64,000 bases of DNA from WTGA01 sp965214055 (GCA_965214055.1 OZ243931.1:3072435-3136434), one strand, 5' to 3'; shown: positions 25,954-35,061, counted from the stretch's first letter. The notes: generated by a model not told the origin, from the sequence alone. A program made the numbers and translations.

Positions 25954-27492
25954 TCATTCGGACGTCCCGGCCTGCAAACCGCTGTGCCCTCCATAGGATT
26001 CGCTGTCGTTATAGGGAAACCACCAGAAATCCTGGGTTCCGCAATGGGGGTCCAACCAGACAAATTTGGTCTTGCGAAAGGTCTCCAGACCTTCCGGCCC
26101 CAACTGGCGCCCCATCCCGCTCATCTTGGTCCCCCCAAACGGCCCGGCATCGTTATCCAGCAACGGCGCATTGATCCATACCATGCCGCCGTCCAGTTCC
26201 TCGGATGCCCGGATGCTTTCCTTCATGTCCAGGGTATACAGGCAGGCCCCCAGCCCATACCGGGAATCATTGGCCAGTTCCAGGGCTTCGTCAAAGCTTT
26301 TTACCCTGCACACCGGGGCCACCGGACCAAAAATTTCGTTATTGAATATCTCCATCTGCGGGGTGCACCCCGACAGTATGGTGGGCTCCACGAACCATCC
26401 CTTTGTCAGACCCGGGGGACGTCCACCGCCGTGATCGAGTTTTGCCCCCTGTTCCCGGGCCCGGGACAGTACCTGTTCGTATCTCTCACGTTCTTTTTCC
26501 GCAACCATCGGGCCCATTTCCACCTTGTCCAGCCCGTTGCCAATTCGAATCGCCCGGGCATGTTCCTTCAATTTGTGGATAAATTCATCGTGGATGGCTT
26601 CATGAACAAAAAACCGCTCGGCAGAAACGCATATCTGTCCACAATTCATATAAGCGGAAAAGGCAGCACCCCGGGCCACCACATCAAGGGGAGCGGACGG
26701 CATGATCAGGAATGGATCATTGCCGGAGGTTTCGATTAACGACGGTTTCATCATTTCACCGCACCGGGCGGCAATGGCACGGCCGGTCGGCACACTGCCG
26801 GTAAAGGCCACCATATTGGTCCGGGGATGTTCCACCAAACGACGGCCGGTTTCTCCCGCCCCCGTGAGCACCTGAAACAGTCCAGCCGGCAGATATTTGT
26901 TGAATGACTCGGCGAACAGGAGCGTGGTAATGGTGGTGTATTCCGACGGCTTGGCGATGACAGCGTTGCCGGCAGTCAGTGCTGCCGCACCTTCCCATGC
27001 CAACAGCGTCATCGGATAGTTGAAAGGCTGAATGGAAACCACCACTCCCAGGGGCAGTTTCAGCGTATAGTTCAGATGCCCTTCCACTGCCGGCCCCATT
27101 ACCCTTCCGATATCCGTCCGACCCATCTCCGCATAGTACCTGATGGCCGACACGGACCAGTCCACTTCATCCGCGGATTCCTTGTAGGGCTTACCCATTT
27201 CCCGAGTCAGTGTTTCAGCCAGACGCGGCTTCCTTGCCAGCAGGTCATTCGCTATTTCGTGCATGATTTCAGAGCGCTCCAGTGCGCTCTTTTTCCACCA
27301 ACCCCGATAGGCCGCCTGGGCACTTTCCACCGCGGTGTTGACTTCTTCAGCAGACGTTTCGGCGATCTGTGAAATGACCTCCTCCGTCGCCGGGTCAATG
27401 ACATCCAATCGCTTTGTGGATTGGCTTTTCACATATTCGCCATCCAACAGGATAGCGTGACTCTTGTCATGAAATTCTTCTGATACGCCCAT
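25954..27492 (-). CDS. NAD(P)-dependent aldehyde dehydrogenase, betaine-aldehyde type
   Basis: 512-aa ALDH from ATG 27492 (MGVSEEFHDKS); an earlier start at 27555 is less likely. The catalytic Cys is in NCGQICVSAERFFV, the general-base Glu in LIETSGNDPFLIM, the nucleotide fold in FTGSVPTGRAI and the C-terminal EIFGPVAPV. The GxGG-like loop is changed to TSGND. An aminoaldehyde or betaine aldehyde is a reasonable substrate given the MttB, RidA and sarcosine genes nearby, but the family is broad. It is the first gene of the minus-strand group ALDH, mttB-like, ridA, hpbD-like. Confidence 0.88.
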   Translation of the reverse strand: MGVSEEFHDKSHAILLDGEYVKSQSTKRLDVIDPATEEVISQIAETSAEEVNTAVESAQAAYRGWWKKSALERSEIMHEIANDLLARKPRLAETLTREMGKPYKESADEVDWSVSAIRYYAEMGRTDIGRVMGPAVEGHLNYTLKLPLGVVVSIQPFNYPMTLLAWEGAAALTAGNAVIAKPSEYTTITTLLFAESFNKYLPAGLFQVLTGAGETGRRLVEHPRTNMVAFTGSVPTGRAIAARCGEMMKPSLIETSGNDPFLIMPSAPLDVVARGAAFSAYMNCGQICVSAERFFVHEAIHDEFIHKLKEHARAIRIGNGLDKVEMGPMVAEKERERYEQVLSRAREQGAKLDHGGGRPPGLTKGWFVEPTILSGCTPQMEIFNNEIFGPVAPVCRVKSFDEALELANDSRYGLGACLYTLDMKESIRASEELDGGMVWINAPLLDNDAGPFGGTKMSGMGRQLGPEGLETFRKTKFVWLDPHCGTQDFWWFPYNDSESYGGHSGLQAGTSE

Positions 27493-27697
27493 AAATGAAT
27501 CCTCTGCACTTGCAGACTGGTTTAAATTCCCCTCACTATATACCACAACCTGCATTCAAAACACGGTCTACACCTGATGGAAATCCGCTACCACCGGGCC
27601 CTCAATGGTCTTTCCCCGTTGAGTCAGGACAAACCGGGAAAGGTAATTTTGACACCCGGGTGAAAATGGCCGGGGAGCCCCTGTCATGCCGGCCAGG

Positions 27698-28621
27698 TCA
27701 ACCCTCTTCCCCAATCAGCCCGTAGAGTTTGTTCACAGTCCTGCGTACGTAGGCTTCAGCATGCCCGGATTTCCGGGTCATCAACGAAGGACTTGCCTCA
27801 AGGATAGCAGCCTGGACCTGCCCGGCAATATATCCTTTCTCCAGCATCCGCTTCCCGATGACCCAATCTGCCGACGAAAGATCAATGCTGCTCTTCGTCC
27901 GGGTCATCAGTTTTTTCAGTTCCTGCCGGTAAAAATCAGCCGGATCTTTCAGATCGTCGCGGGGGTCGATCTTGGCCAGCATCGCCTTGATCCGTTTGCT
28001 CTCGGCCACCTGGGCCGCCATTCTTTCTTCCAGCGTCGCCTGGGCGTCCTTAAGAAGGGAACGGATCGCCGGGGACACGGTACGTTCCCCGGCATTGGGA
28101 TGGGTTGCCGAAAGTTTCACATAGGGATAACGGCCATCCTTGCCAACATACTTCGGCTTGCAGTTGGCGAACCCTGCCAACCGTCCGAAATGGCGCCAGT
28201 CGGTACTGCCCGGGTCTCCACCGAATCGCTGGGCCAGAAGCCGGCCTGTGGCACTCGCGAGGGTTTTTTCTATGGGCTCATTGCTGACCCGGACCCAGGT
28301 CTGATAGTTCCGGGGGCTCGATTCAACAATCACCGCCGGCTGGATATCCGCCTGTTGCATCTCGGCCAGGTTGGATGCCGTCAGATCATCAACGAAAATC
28401 AGGCCCTGGCTGCCGTGTGGGCGAATGAAGATGTGCCCCCCTGATAGATTTTTCACCATGAGCCACTTGAGGGACTTCAAAAGATGCGCCCGATTCCATT
28501 CCCGCAAGATCATTCTGGATGACCCGTCTTTTCGGCCCGGGATCAGAACGCCGACCTCCATATCTTCGATGGCCATGGCGTCCAGCTGGCGAATGACCTC
28601 CCTGCGAGTGCTATCCGCCAT
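27698..28621 (-). CDS. RepB-type plasmid DNA primase-like protein
   Basis: 307-aa protein resembling the RepB' primase domain of mobilisable plasmids (RepB_primase family). Recognisable are the RepB core GLIFVDDLTASNLAEMQ, PAVIVESSPRNYQTWVRVS, QRFGGDPGSTDWRHFGRLAGFANCKPKY and a helical C-terminus. It would make primers for a single-strand replicon. No rep, mob or partition gene adjoins it, so it is a remnant or a stray gene from an integrated plasmid. The start used is ATG 28621 (MADSTRREV); an upstream start adds 23 residues of low quality. It borders a broken antiporter gene. Confidence 0.75.
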   Translation of the reverse strand: MADSTRREVIRQLDAMAIEDMEVGVLIPGRKDGSSRMILREWNRAHLLKSLKWLMVKNLSGGHIFIRPHGSQGLIFVDDLTASNLAEMQQADIQPAVIVESSPRNYQTWVRVSNEPIEKTLASATGRLLAQRFGGDPGSTDWRHFGRLAGFANCKPKYVGKDGRYPYVKLSATHPNAGERTVSPAIRSLLKDAQATLEERMAAQVAESKRIKAMLAKIDPRDDLKDPADFYRQELKKLMTRTKSSIDLSSADWVIGKRMLEKGYIAGQVQAAILEASPSLMTRKSGHAEAYVRRTVNKLYGLIGEEG

Positions 28622-28714
28622 GAAAATTTCCGCATGGAGAAAGACCTGGGAAGGGTCCCTGCACGGCAGCGCAAGATGAAACCGGTTCAACCCGGCTTCG
28701 GGAAATCGCAGTTT

Positions 28715-29658
28715 TCATCGTGCGCTTCGCGGGTTGCAACCCATGGCGGGGTTCGTCCAACCTGGTCCAGGGTTGCACGGCCTTACTTCATATGGCGCCG
28801 TCATATAGCACCGTTTTTCCTCTTCCATCATTTCCCGGTATTCCGGCATGTCATCCGGAACCGGGGCGAGTTCCGGCCGGGCCAGATCGATTCCCAAAAA
28901 CCTGAATTGCTTGAATCCCAGGTAATACGGCTCCCACCACTTCAAACTCAGCGGCACCGTAATATTCAACAGGGTCAGCGGTGTGAGCTCCCCCCGATGC
29001 AGCATCAGGAACTGTCTCGCGCCAAATTTTACGCGAACACGGCTCATTGTATGGTCCAGAATCTGGTGCCAGTTCGCGTTGGCAGGTCGTTCCTTGGGGG
29101 TGCGATCCGGAAACGCGATCAAACCCAGAAACAGGGTAATCCCGAAAAAGATGGCGACTTTGCCGACAATCCACAGCATCCCGGCCACGGACATGGTATT
29201 GCCTCCATCCCCGGCTGAACTCACCAGAATGATGGGCACCAGCATCGCCACCCCGATCAGCGACAGGACATCATCAATAGCCGCAGCCGTCATAATGCCG
29301 GTGGCGGCGGTGGATTTATGCAACAGGTCTCCACGCAAACTCATCATGGTCAGGCTGACGGCGGTTGCGGTCATGGTCAATGCCCCAGCATGGCGGAATG
29401 GTGTCCATACCCAAACATCGTGGCAATTCCGTACCCGGCGATAAAGGGAAAGGCCGCGCCGATCAATGCCTCCCCCAGCCCCCGTTTCACCCCCTGGGAA
29501 AATCGACTGATGTCCTCTTCCAGGCCCTGATACAGTCGTTCTGCATTGACATCCACCGTTCCTGTTTTCTTGCTGATCAGTTTTGAAATGACAACCACTG
29601 CAAAAATAATCGCCGAATACTCCCAAATCGAAAATCCTGTAGACTCATGCATACTCAA
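28715..29658 (-). pseudogene. Broken cation/proton antiporter (CPA2-like), frameshifted and truncated
   Basis: Two frames together encode parts of a monovalent cation/H+ antiporter. The first (29658 down to about 29385) gives an N-terminal helix and GIATMFGYGHHSAML. The second continues at the same place with ALTMTATAVSLTMMSLRGD and GIMTAAAIDDVLSLIGVAML, the conserved core helices. A one-base deletion in a G-run near 29385 explains the break, since LG-ALTMTAT would be continuous with one more G. Several family helices are missing, and the C-terminal part (KWWEPYYLGFKQFRFLG...) is not antiporter-like, so the gene is also rearranged. It is probably inactive; a sequencing error could explain only the frameshift. 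Confidence 0.75.
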
Positions 29659-29979
29659 ACCCCAGTTGACTCATATAGTGGAATCAGGATCATCATCGGC
29701 AACAAATGATCTCCTCGCTGAAACAAAATACCCGTGTCACACTGATATGTCTATTCAATCCGTTCCCTATTTTTTAAAGAGCCCTCTCAACATGGCGGAA
29801 CGCCGGGGTGAATCCGGGGAGGATTTCACTTTTTCCAACCATATTCGTATACTTCGGGCAGTGCATCTTCCCACCCTGGTGGAGGATGACCCGCAACCGA
29901 CCAGGATATCCTCCACCGACGGATGAATCCGGACACCAGACAAATACCGCTGACCATGAGTACAACCGGAAGAAACACA
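29659..29979. other. Gene-free stretch between the antiporter remnant and the GFA gene
   Basis: 321 bases with no supported gene. It must hold the promoter of the GFA-domain gene; a ribosome-binding GGAAG lies at 29968-29972. Confidence 0.45.
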
Positions 29980-30822
29980 ATGAATACTGGCACCTGTTTA
30001 TGCACCCGTGTGACCTGGAAGGTCACCGGGCCCCCGAAGAAGACCTATCACTGCCATTGCCAGATGTGCCGCAAGGCCCATGGGGCCGCCTTTGGCACCT
30101 ATTTCCTTGTTCCCGGGTACCGGTTTTTCTGGACAAGCCGCCTGGGCAGCATCCGGGAGTATTCCTCTTCCAAAGCATTGACCCGGACATTCTGCGGCAC
30201 CTGCGGGTCTCTGGTGCCGAATCTTGATTCCACCGGCACCCTTTTTTTTGTACCGGCGGGAAGCCATGACTCCGGGGCGGATGCGGACAGCCATATCTTT
30301 GTGGCCTCCAAAGCCCCCTGGTTTGAGATCACCGATGATCTGGCCTGTTATGACGGCTTTCCACCGGAAGAGAACCAGCCTTCATTCGACAGGGACCCCT
30401 TGCCCGCACCCCCCGAAGGAGTGGTTCGTGGAAGCTGCCTGTGCGGCATCGTGAAATTTGAAGTAACCGAAAAATTCAGCCAGATCCACCATTGTCACTG
30501 CACACGATGCCGACGTGCCCGGGCAGCGGCGTTCACCACCAATGGGTTCACATCGGACAAGGGAGTCACCATCCTCCAGGGTCAGGAACACATGCAGCAA
30601 TACAAACTACCGGATGCAAAATATTTCACCCATGTCTTTTGTGACATCTGTTCATCCGGATTGCCGCGGATTGACCGCAAACGACAACTCGCGGTAACCC
30701 CCCTGGGTGCCCTGGATGATGATCCCATGGTCGCGGCGGACGATCATATCTTTGTGGCCGACAAGGCCCCATGGTTCTCCATCACGGATACCCTGCCTGC
30801 CTTCCAGCAATACCCGGAATAA
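29980..30822 (+). CDS. Tandem GFA-domain protein (glutathione-dependent formaldehyde-activating enzyme family)
   Basis: 280-aa protein with two complete GFA domains. Each has the zinc signature: GTCLCTRVTW...CHCQMCRKAHG...TFCGTCGS (about residues 4-110) and GSCLCGIVKF...HCHCTRCRRARA...FCDICSS (about 150-265). Both keep a full Cys set, and both end in a similar HIFVA(S/D)KAPWF segment, so the protein arose by internal duplication. The family is named after S-hydroxymethylglutathione synthase, but many members are of unknown function. Formaldehyde from demethylation in the nearby amine cluster is a possible link. The start at ATG 29980 is set by the GGAAG upstream. It appears monocistronic. Confidence 0.85.
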   Translation: MNTGTCLCTRVTWKVTGPPKKTYHCHCQMCRKAHGAAFGTYFLVPGYRFFWTSRLGSIREYSSSKALTRTFCGTCGSLVPNLDSTGTLFFVPAGSHDSGADADSHIFVASKAPWFEITDDLACYDGFPPEENQPSFDRDPLPAPPEGVVRGSCLCGIVKFEVTEKFSQIHHCHCTRCRRARAAAFTTNGFTSDKGVTILQGQEHMQQYKLPDAKYFTHVFCDICSSGLPRIDRKRQLAVTPLGALDDDPMVAADDHIFVADKAPWFSITDTLPAFQQYPE

Positions 30823-30907
30823 GCCGTATTCCATCCCCGGCCGATGAACCGCAAAGCGTGTTGCCGAAAACCCGGTTTTCACTGGATATCGCAATAGTTT
30901 GAAACGT

Positions 30908-30928
30908 TTATTCCGATGTTTGGAATAA
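30908..30928. promoter_or_regulatory. Candidate operator palindrome upstream of the aminotransferase unit
   Basis: Arms TTATTCC and GGAATAA with a 7-nt centre. A second overlapping pair, TGGAA...TTCCA, ends about 20 bases later. It lies about 110 bases before a strong Shine-Dalgarno, a normal place for a repressor site. The regulator is unknown. Confidence 0.45.
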
Positions 30929-31019
30929 GTTAGAATCTTGTTCCAATATTTATGGCATCCCTGTTTGTTTTAGCACTATCGTTCTAATCCAGGTGTTATA
31001 GAATTTAGGGAGGCATGTC

Positions 31020-31100
31020 ATGGGGTTACGGCCATCCCTGCATGCAACATCAGTCCAGCAAAACAACCAGAAAATATCCAAAAAAAGGGTCCACCTATGA
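31020..31100 (+). CDS. 26-codon leader ORF coupled to the downstream aminotransferase gene
   Basis: ATG 31020 is preceded by a near-perfect Shine-Dalgarno, AGGGAGG at 31007-31013, with a 6-base spacer. This is much stronger than the poor signal at the next gene. The frame encodes 26 residues, with a Gln/Asn/Lys-rich end and no Cys, and stops in an ATGA overlap with the next start (31097-31100). That layout is typical of translational coupling or of a regulatory leader peptide. Codons are not enriched for one amino acid, so classical attenuation is not obvious. Whether the peptide itself matters is unknown. Confidence 0.55.
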   Translation: MGLRPSLHATSVQQNNQKISKKRVHL

Positions 31101-32317
31101 AAGAACACTACTATCTCGACAACGCCGCCACCACCTGGCCAAAACCGGAACCCGTGTATCAATACATGGATGAGTTTTACCGTGGATACGGGGTAAACCC
31201 CGGCAGGGCCGGCCATGAAATGGCGGTAGAAGCCGAGCGGATGATCACGGAAACCCGCCAACTGCTGGGCCGGTTCTTCAATTTCAAGAGCGACAGCAGC
31301 CGGGTGGTCTTTACCCAGAACGCCTCGGACTCGCTGAACATGGCCCTGTTCGGACTCTTGAACTCCAGGGATCATGTCATCAGCACCCGGGTTGAGCACA
31401 ACTCGGTCATACGGCCCCTGAACCACCTTGAAAGAGACCATGGCGTCCTCGTGACCCGGGTACAACACGACGACCAGGGCTATGTGGATCCCGAAGACAT
31501 CAAAAAAGCCATTCGACCCGAAACCAGGGTGGTCGTGGTCAATCATGCCTCCAATGTCCTGGGTTCCGTGCAGGACCTGAAAGCCATCGGCCAAATCACC
31601 CGGGAAGCCAATGTTACATTTGTAGTGGACACCTGTCAGACAGCCGGTGTCCTGCCCATCGACATGGAGGACGGATGCATTGATGTATTGGCCTTTACCG
31701 GGCACAAGGGTTTGTTTGGCCCAATGGGGATTGGTGGATTGCTGGTCCGGGACGGTGTCGACATTCGGGCCGCCCGGGTGGGCGGCACAGGGGTAGATTC
31801 CATCACCCCGTTCCAACCGGATGACTATCCGCATCATCTCGAAGCCGGAACGGTGGCCCTCCCCGGTATTGCCGGGCTCAATGCCGCACAAAAGTGGTTT
31901 GCGGCGTTGGGAAAACAGAAATTGAACGGAGACGCAGGAGGAACCGACCACACGGATCTTTGTAGGTCCGCCCTGAATCATATCAATTCCCGGGAACAGG
32001 CCCATGTCCAGGAACTCGAAAAGGCATTCCGGGCCATTGAGGGCGTCAAGGTCTACGGCCCCAGGGGCGACCGTCCACGGGTAGCCACCCTGTCCATGAA
32101 CATACGGGAACTTCCGGCGGACCAGATCGGCATCATGCTGGATGCGGATTATGCTGTGTGCGTCCGGGCAGGGCTGCATTGTGCGCCCCTTGTCCACACG
32201 GATGCCAATACCGTTCCCCAAAATGGGACGGTTCGATTTTCACCCGGCTACTTCACCGACGAGGAAGACCTGAAACAGGCCATTGAGGGTGTACAGGAAC
32301 TCGCGGAAATGATGTAG
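31097..32317 (+). CDS. Class V aminotransferase, cysteine desulfurase-like
   Basis: 406-aa PLP enzyme. The Schiff-base lysine is in FTGHKGLFGPMG, and the N-terminus YYLDNAATTWPKPEPVYQYM is typical of this group. A cysteine in LHCAPLVHTDAN near residue 358 is where cysteine desulfurases of the CsdA/SufS type have the persulfide-forming Cys. Sulfur transfer or selenocysteine-lyase-like chemistry is therefore plausible. It is not next to isc, suf or csdE genes. Its start overlaps the leader ORF stop by four bases, so its translation probably depends on ribosomes leaving that ORF. Confidence 0.85.
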   Translation: MKEHYYLDNAATTWPKPEPVYQYMDEFYRGYGVNPGRAGHEMAVEAERMITETRQLLGRFFNFKSDSSRVVFTQNASDSLNMALFGLLNSRDHVISTRVEHNSVIRPLNHLERDHGVLVTRVQHDDQGYVDPEDIKKAIRPETRVVVVNHASNVLGSVQDLKAIGQITREANVTFVVDTCQTAGVLPIDMEDGCIDVLAFTGHKGLFGPMGIGGLLVRDGVDIRAARVGGTGVDSITPFQPDDYPHHLEAGTVALPGIAGLNAAQKWFAALGKQKLNGDAGGTDHTDLCRSALNHINSREQAHVQELEKAFRAIEGVKVYGPRGDRPRVATLSMNIRELPADQIGIMLDADYAVCVRAGLHCAPLVHTDANTVPQNGTVRFSPGYFTDEEDLKQAIEGVQELAEMM

Positions 32318-32666
32318 CTGTCAACGGCCGTATTGCTCCCAGGGTGCGGGAGGCACTGGGAGAGCATTCCGGAACTTTTTTCGCCCTGTGGGCCCGGTTT
32401 CCCGAACATGGAATGTCCTTCTCCAGTTCGAGGATCTGACTACTGCACCGCGAAAAAACAGGAGCCATGTTGCATGCAACATTTCGCGTGCATTTTTCAG
32501 GGAGATTTCAGCTATGGCAAAGACCGCCGCCGGGCCCATGTCGGCCACCTCGTGCCGGGAAATCCTTCACCAATCGATATCATCCGGGCTTCGGTAGTTG
32601 CGTCGCTACGCTCCGATCACAGAAATGGTAAATTTGAGCGTGTCTTGATCGGTAATTTTCAGTATC
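32318..32666. other. Gene-free stretch with one dispersed repeat copy
   Basis: 349 bases between the aminotransferase and the lipoprotein gene. It contains the second copy of the 20-base repeat (32599-32618). No gene or RNA is supported; short frames on both strands look random. Confidence 0.45.
32599..32618. repeat. Short dispersed REP-like repeat, copy 2
   Basis: Identical over 20 bases to 11603-11622 and in the same orientation, just upstream of the lipoprotein hydrolase gene. Confidence 0.6.
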
Positions 32667-33563
32667 ATGTCCAGCATGTCGGTGCCTGTCCGATCTCTTC
32701 TGCCCATCATTGTCCTGTTAGCTCTGTCGGGGTGCGTTACGACTGGCGGTTTGCACAACAGCACCAAGGCGTTCACCGATCCATCGAACATGCATCGATC
32801 CGACTGGTCCGACCCCGCAGAGATCGACCGCACCTGGCAAGCTGCCCTGGTGCGCATCCCGAAATCAAGCGGCGGCTATGTCAGCACGACCATCGCCAGA
32901 CTCCAGGAGGGTCACACCTCACCCGAGGGTACTTGGCCTACGGTGATTTACATGCACGGCTGTACAGGGATTTGGCCGGGAACGAAAACCCGGATCAACC
33001 TCCTGGCCCGCAATGGATACGCTGTGATTGCCCCGGCGAGCTTCGCCCGACTCAAATATCCACGGTCGTGCCGCCCGGAGACCAATCAGGGTGGTCTCTA
33101 CGCCCCGATACTCCAGATGCGCCAGAACGACGCCGGTTATGCCATTGCGAAGGCCAAGACCCTTCCATGGGTGGACAAATCAAACGTCTTCCTCATGGGG
33201 CTGAGTGAGGGAGGGATCACGACAGCAACGTTCTCATCCTCGCGTCCTGAACATTCCCTTCGAGCGCGGATTGTCGAGGGCTGGACCTGCACCTCGGGCT
33301 GGCTCGAGTACGTCGGAATCAAGGCACCGGACTCCGAGCCTGTGCTGACTTTGGTTGGAGCCAACGATCCGTGGTTCCGAAGTCACTGGACCCGGGGCTC
33401 GTGTGGTATCTTCCTCAACAAGTCAAACGGGAGTCGCTCCGTGGTCTATACGAAAGGACGTTTGAGTACCAGTCACGAGCTTCTGGAGGCGCGCAAGGTT
33501 CAGCAAACGGTCCTCGATTTTCTGGACAGTCATCGGTTGCGCTACTTTGGGACTGCGGAATAA
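32667..33563 (+). CDS. Lipoprotein alpha/beta-hydrolase, dienelactone-hydrolase-like
   Basis: 298-aa exported protein. The N-terminus is a lipoprotein signal (VRSLLPIIVLLALSGC, lipobox L-S-G-C, Cys about residue 23). The body is an alpha/beta-hydrolase: an oxyanion-like YMHGCTGIWPG, the nucleophile elbow FLMGLSEGG and a late His (STSHELLEA). Predicted role is ester or lactone hydrolysis in the periplasm; the substrate is unknown. The codon and base style differs from the flanking genes, and the gene is bounded by a dispersed repeat and a short unassigned stretch (33564-33654), which suggests transfer. Confidence 0.75.
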   Translation: MSSMSVPVRSLLPIIVLLALSGCVTTGGLHNSTKAFTDPSNMHRSDWSDPAEIDRTWQAALVRIPKSSGGYVSTTIARLQEGHTSPEGTWPTVIYMHGCTGIWPGTKTRINLLARNGYAVIAPASFARLKYPRSCRPETNQGGLYAPILQMRQNDAGYAIAKAKTLPWVDKSNVFLMGLSEGGITTATFSSSRPEHSLRARIVEGWTCTSGWLEYVGIKAPDSEPVLTLVGANDPWFRSHWTRGSCGIFLNKSNGSRSVVYTKGRLSTSHELLEARKVQQTVLDFLDSHRLRYFGTAE

Positions 33564-33654
33564 TGGCCGTAGGCGGCACTCCAGGCCGGGGAGAACCTCG
33601 ATGGCCCAATCCACATGCAGCGCAGCGATGTGGCTCAGCTGGCCGGGCCACCTG

Positions 33655-35061
33655 TCAGGACGTGTCGACCCGCCCCGGGTGAAACCATTTAAGTGAAGCA
33701 TGCAGCGTCACCACTGAACCCACGATGGTCAGGGTGGGCGCTTGGGCCCCGGACCTTTCGATTAACCCGGGCAATTGCTCCAGGGTGCTGACATGGGTCT
33801 TCTGGTCCAGGGTAGTCCCCTTTTCGATCACTGCCGCCGGAGTATCCCGATCACATCCATGTTCAATCAGTTTTTCGCAGATAATCGGTAGACCCCGCAG
33901 CCCCATGTAAAAGACCAGGGTCTGGCCCGGGGCAACCAGATTTTCCCAGTCCAGGTTAACCGTGCCATTTTGCAGTTGCCCGGTCACAAACCGGACGGAT
34001 TGCGCGTGGTCCCGATGGGTCAGCGGGATCCCCGCGTAACCGGCACAGCCATTGGCAGCACTGATCCCCGGAATGACCTGGAATGGAATCCCGTTTTCCG
34101 CCAGCGTTTCGATCTCCTCTCCACCCCGGCCAAAGATAAACGGGTCCCCGCCCTTGAGCCGTGCCACCCTTTTTCCCTGCCGTGCATGCTGGACCAGCAG
34201 CTCATTGATGTCATTTTGTGGCAGGGCATGGTTGGCCCGCTGTTTCCCGACATACACCAACTCCTTCCCCGCTTCCAACCGGTGGAGAATCTCCCGTGAA
34301 ACCAATCGGTCATAAAGAATGATCTCGGCCTGCTGCAACAGCCGGAAAGCGCGCATCGTCAAGAGATCCGGGTCTCCCGGCCCAGCCCCCACCAGGTAGA
34401 CTTCTCCTTTTACACGGAAGTTTTCCGGATCATCCATGGCGGACTTCAGCTGGGATTCCGCCAGATCATAATTTCCCGACAGGGCGCCTTCTGCAATATA
34501 CCCGTGGACCACCCGGTTCCAGAACATTCTCCTGTCCCGGATGGCTGGAATCTTTTTGTTCACCCTCCTCCTGTATTTTCCAAACAACCTTGCCAGCCTG
34601 CCGTAGCCATGGGGGATGAAGGTGTTGATCCGGTCCCTCAGCAGCCTGGAAAACTGTGGCGAGGCACTGCCACTGGATATCGCGATCTGCGCCGGGTTCC
34701 GGTCAATGACAATAGGAAAAACCACATCACAAAGCGATGAATCATCCACCACATTCACGAGCATGGACTGCCGACGGCAATCTGCGGCAATCTGCCGGTT
34801 GACGGCCTTCACATCGGTAGCGGCCACCACAAGGTGGTACTTCCCCCGGGCAATGTCATCCGCCACATAGGCCCGGCTTTCCACTTTTCCGGCGCACTGT
34901 TCGGTCAACCGGCAAATTTCCGGAAGCGGGTTAATGGCAATCACGTCCACCGTGCCCCCGGCATCCCTCACCCTTTGGGCTCGACGCAGGGCCACCCTGC
35001 CCCCGCCCACCACCAGACAGCGGCAACCCGAAAAGTTATGCATCAAGGGGAGGTACTTCAT
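33655..35061 (-). CDS. cysG: Siroheme synthase, trifunctional CysG
   Basis: 468-aa fusion that makes siroheme for sulfite and nitrite reductases from uroporphyrinogen III. The N-terminal Met8p-like dehydrogenase/ferrochelatase half (residues 1-~200) starts with CLVVGGGRVALRRAQ and includes SSGSASPQFSRLLR. The C-terminal SAM-dependent methyltransferase half begins at VYLVGAGPGDPDLLTMRA and has RLKGGDPFIFGRGGEE and ITHRD-like GIPLTHRDHAQSV. Both halves look intact. No sulfite or nitrite reductase is in the window. The YbiB-like gene follows upstream on the same strand after about 136 bases. Confidence 0.95.
   Translation of the reverse strand: MKYLPLMHNFSGCRCLVVGGGRVALRRAQRVRDAGGTVDVIAINPLPEICRLTEQCAGKVESRAYVADDIARGKYHLVVAATDVKAVNRQIAADCRRQSMLVNVVDDSSLCDVVFPIVIDRNPAQIAISSGSASPQFSRLLRDRINTFIPHGYGRLARLFGKYRRRVNKKIPAIRDRRMFWNRVVHGYIAEGALSGNYDLAESQLKSAMDDPENFRVKGEVYLVGAGPGDPDLLTMRAFRLLQQAEIILYDRLVSREILHRLEAGKELVYVGKQRANHALPQNDINELLVQHARQGKRVARLKGGDPFIFGRGGEEIETLAENGIPFQVIPGISAANGCAGYAGIPLTHRDHAQSVRFVTGQLQNGTVNLDWENLVAPGQTLVFYMGLRGLPIICEKLIEHGCDRDTPAAVIEKGTTLDQKTHVSTLEQLPGLIERSGAQAPTLTIVGSVVTLHASLKWFHPGRVDTS

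Noticed and set aside
30950..32221. 423-codon open frame on the minus strand
   Set aside because: Antisense to the class V aminotransferase, whose PLP and cysteine motifs are clear.
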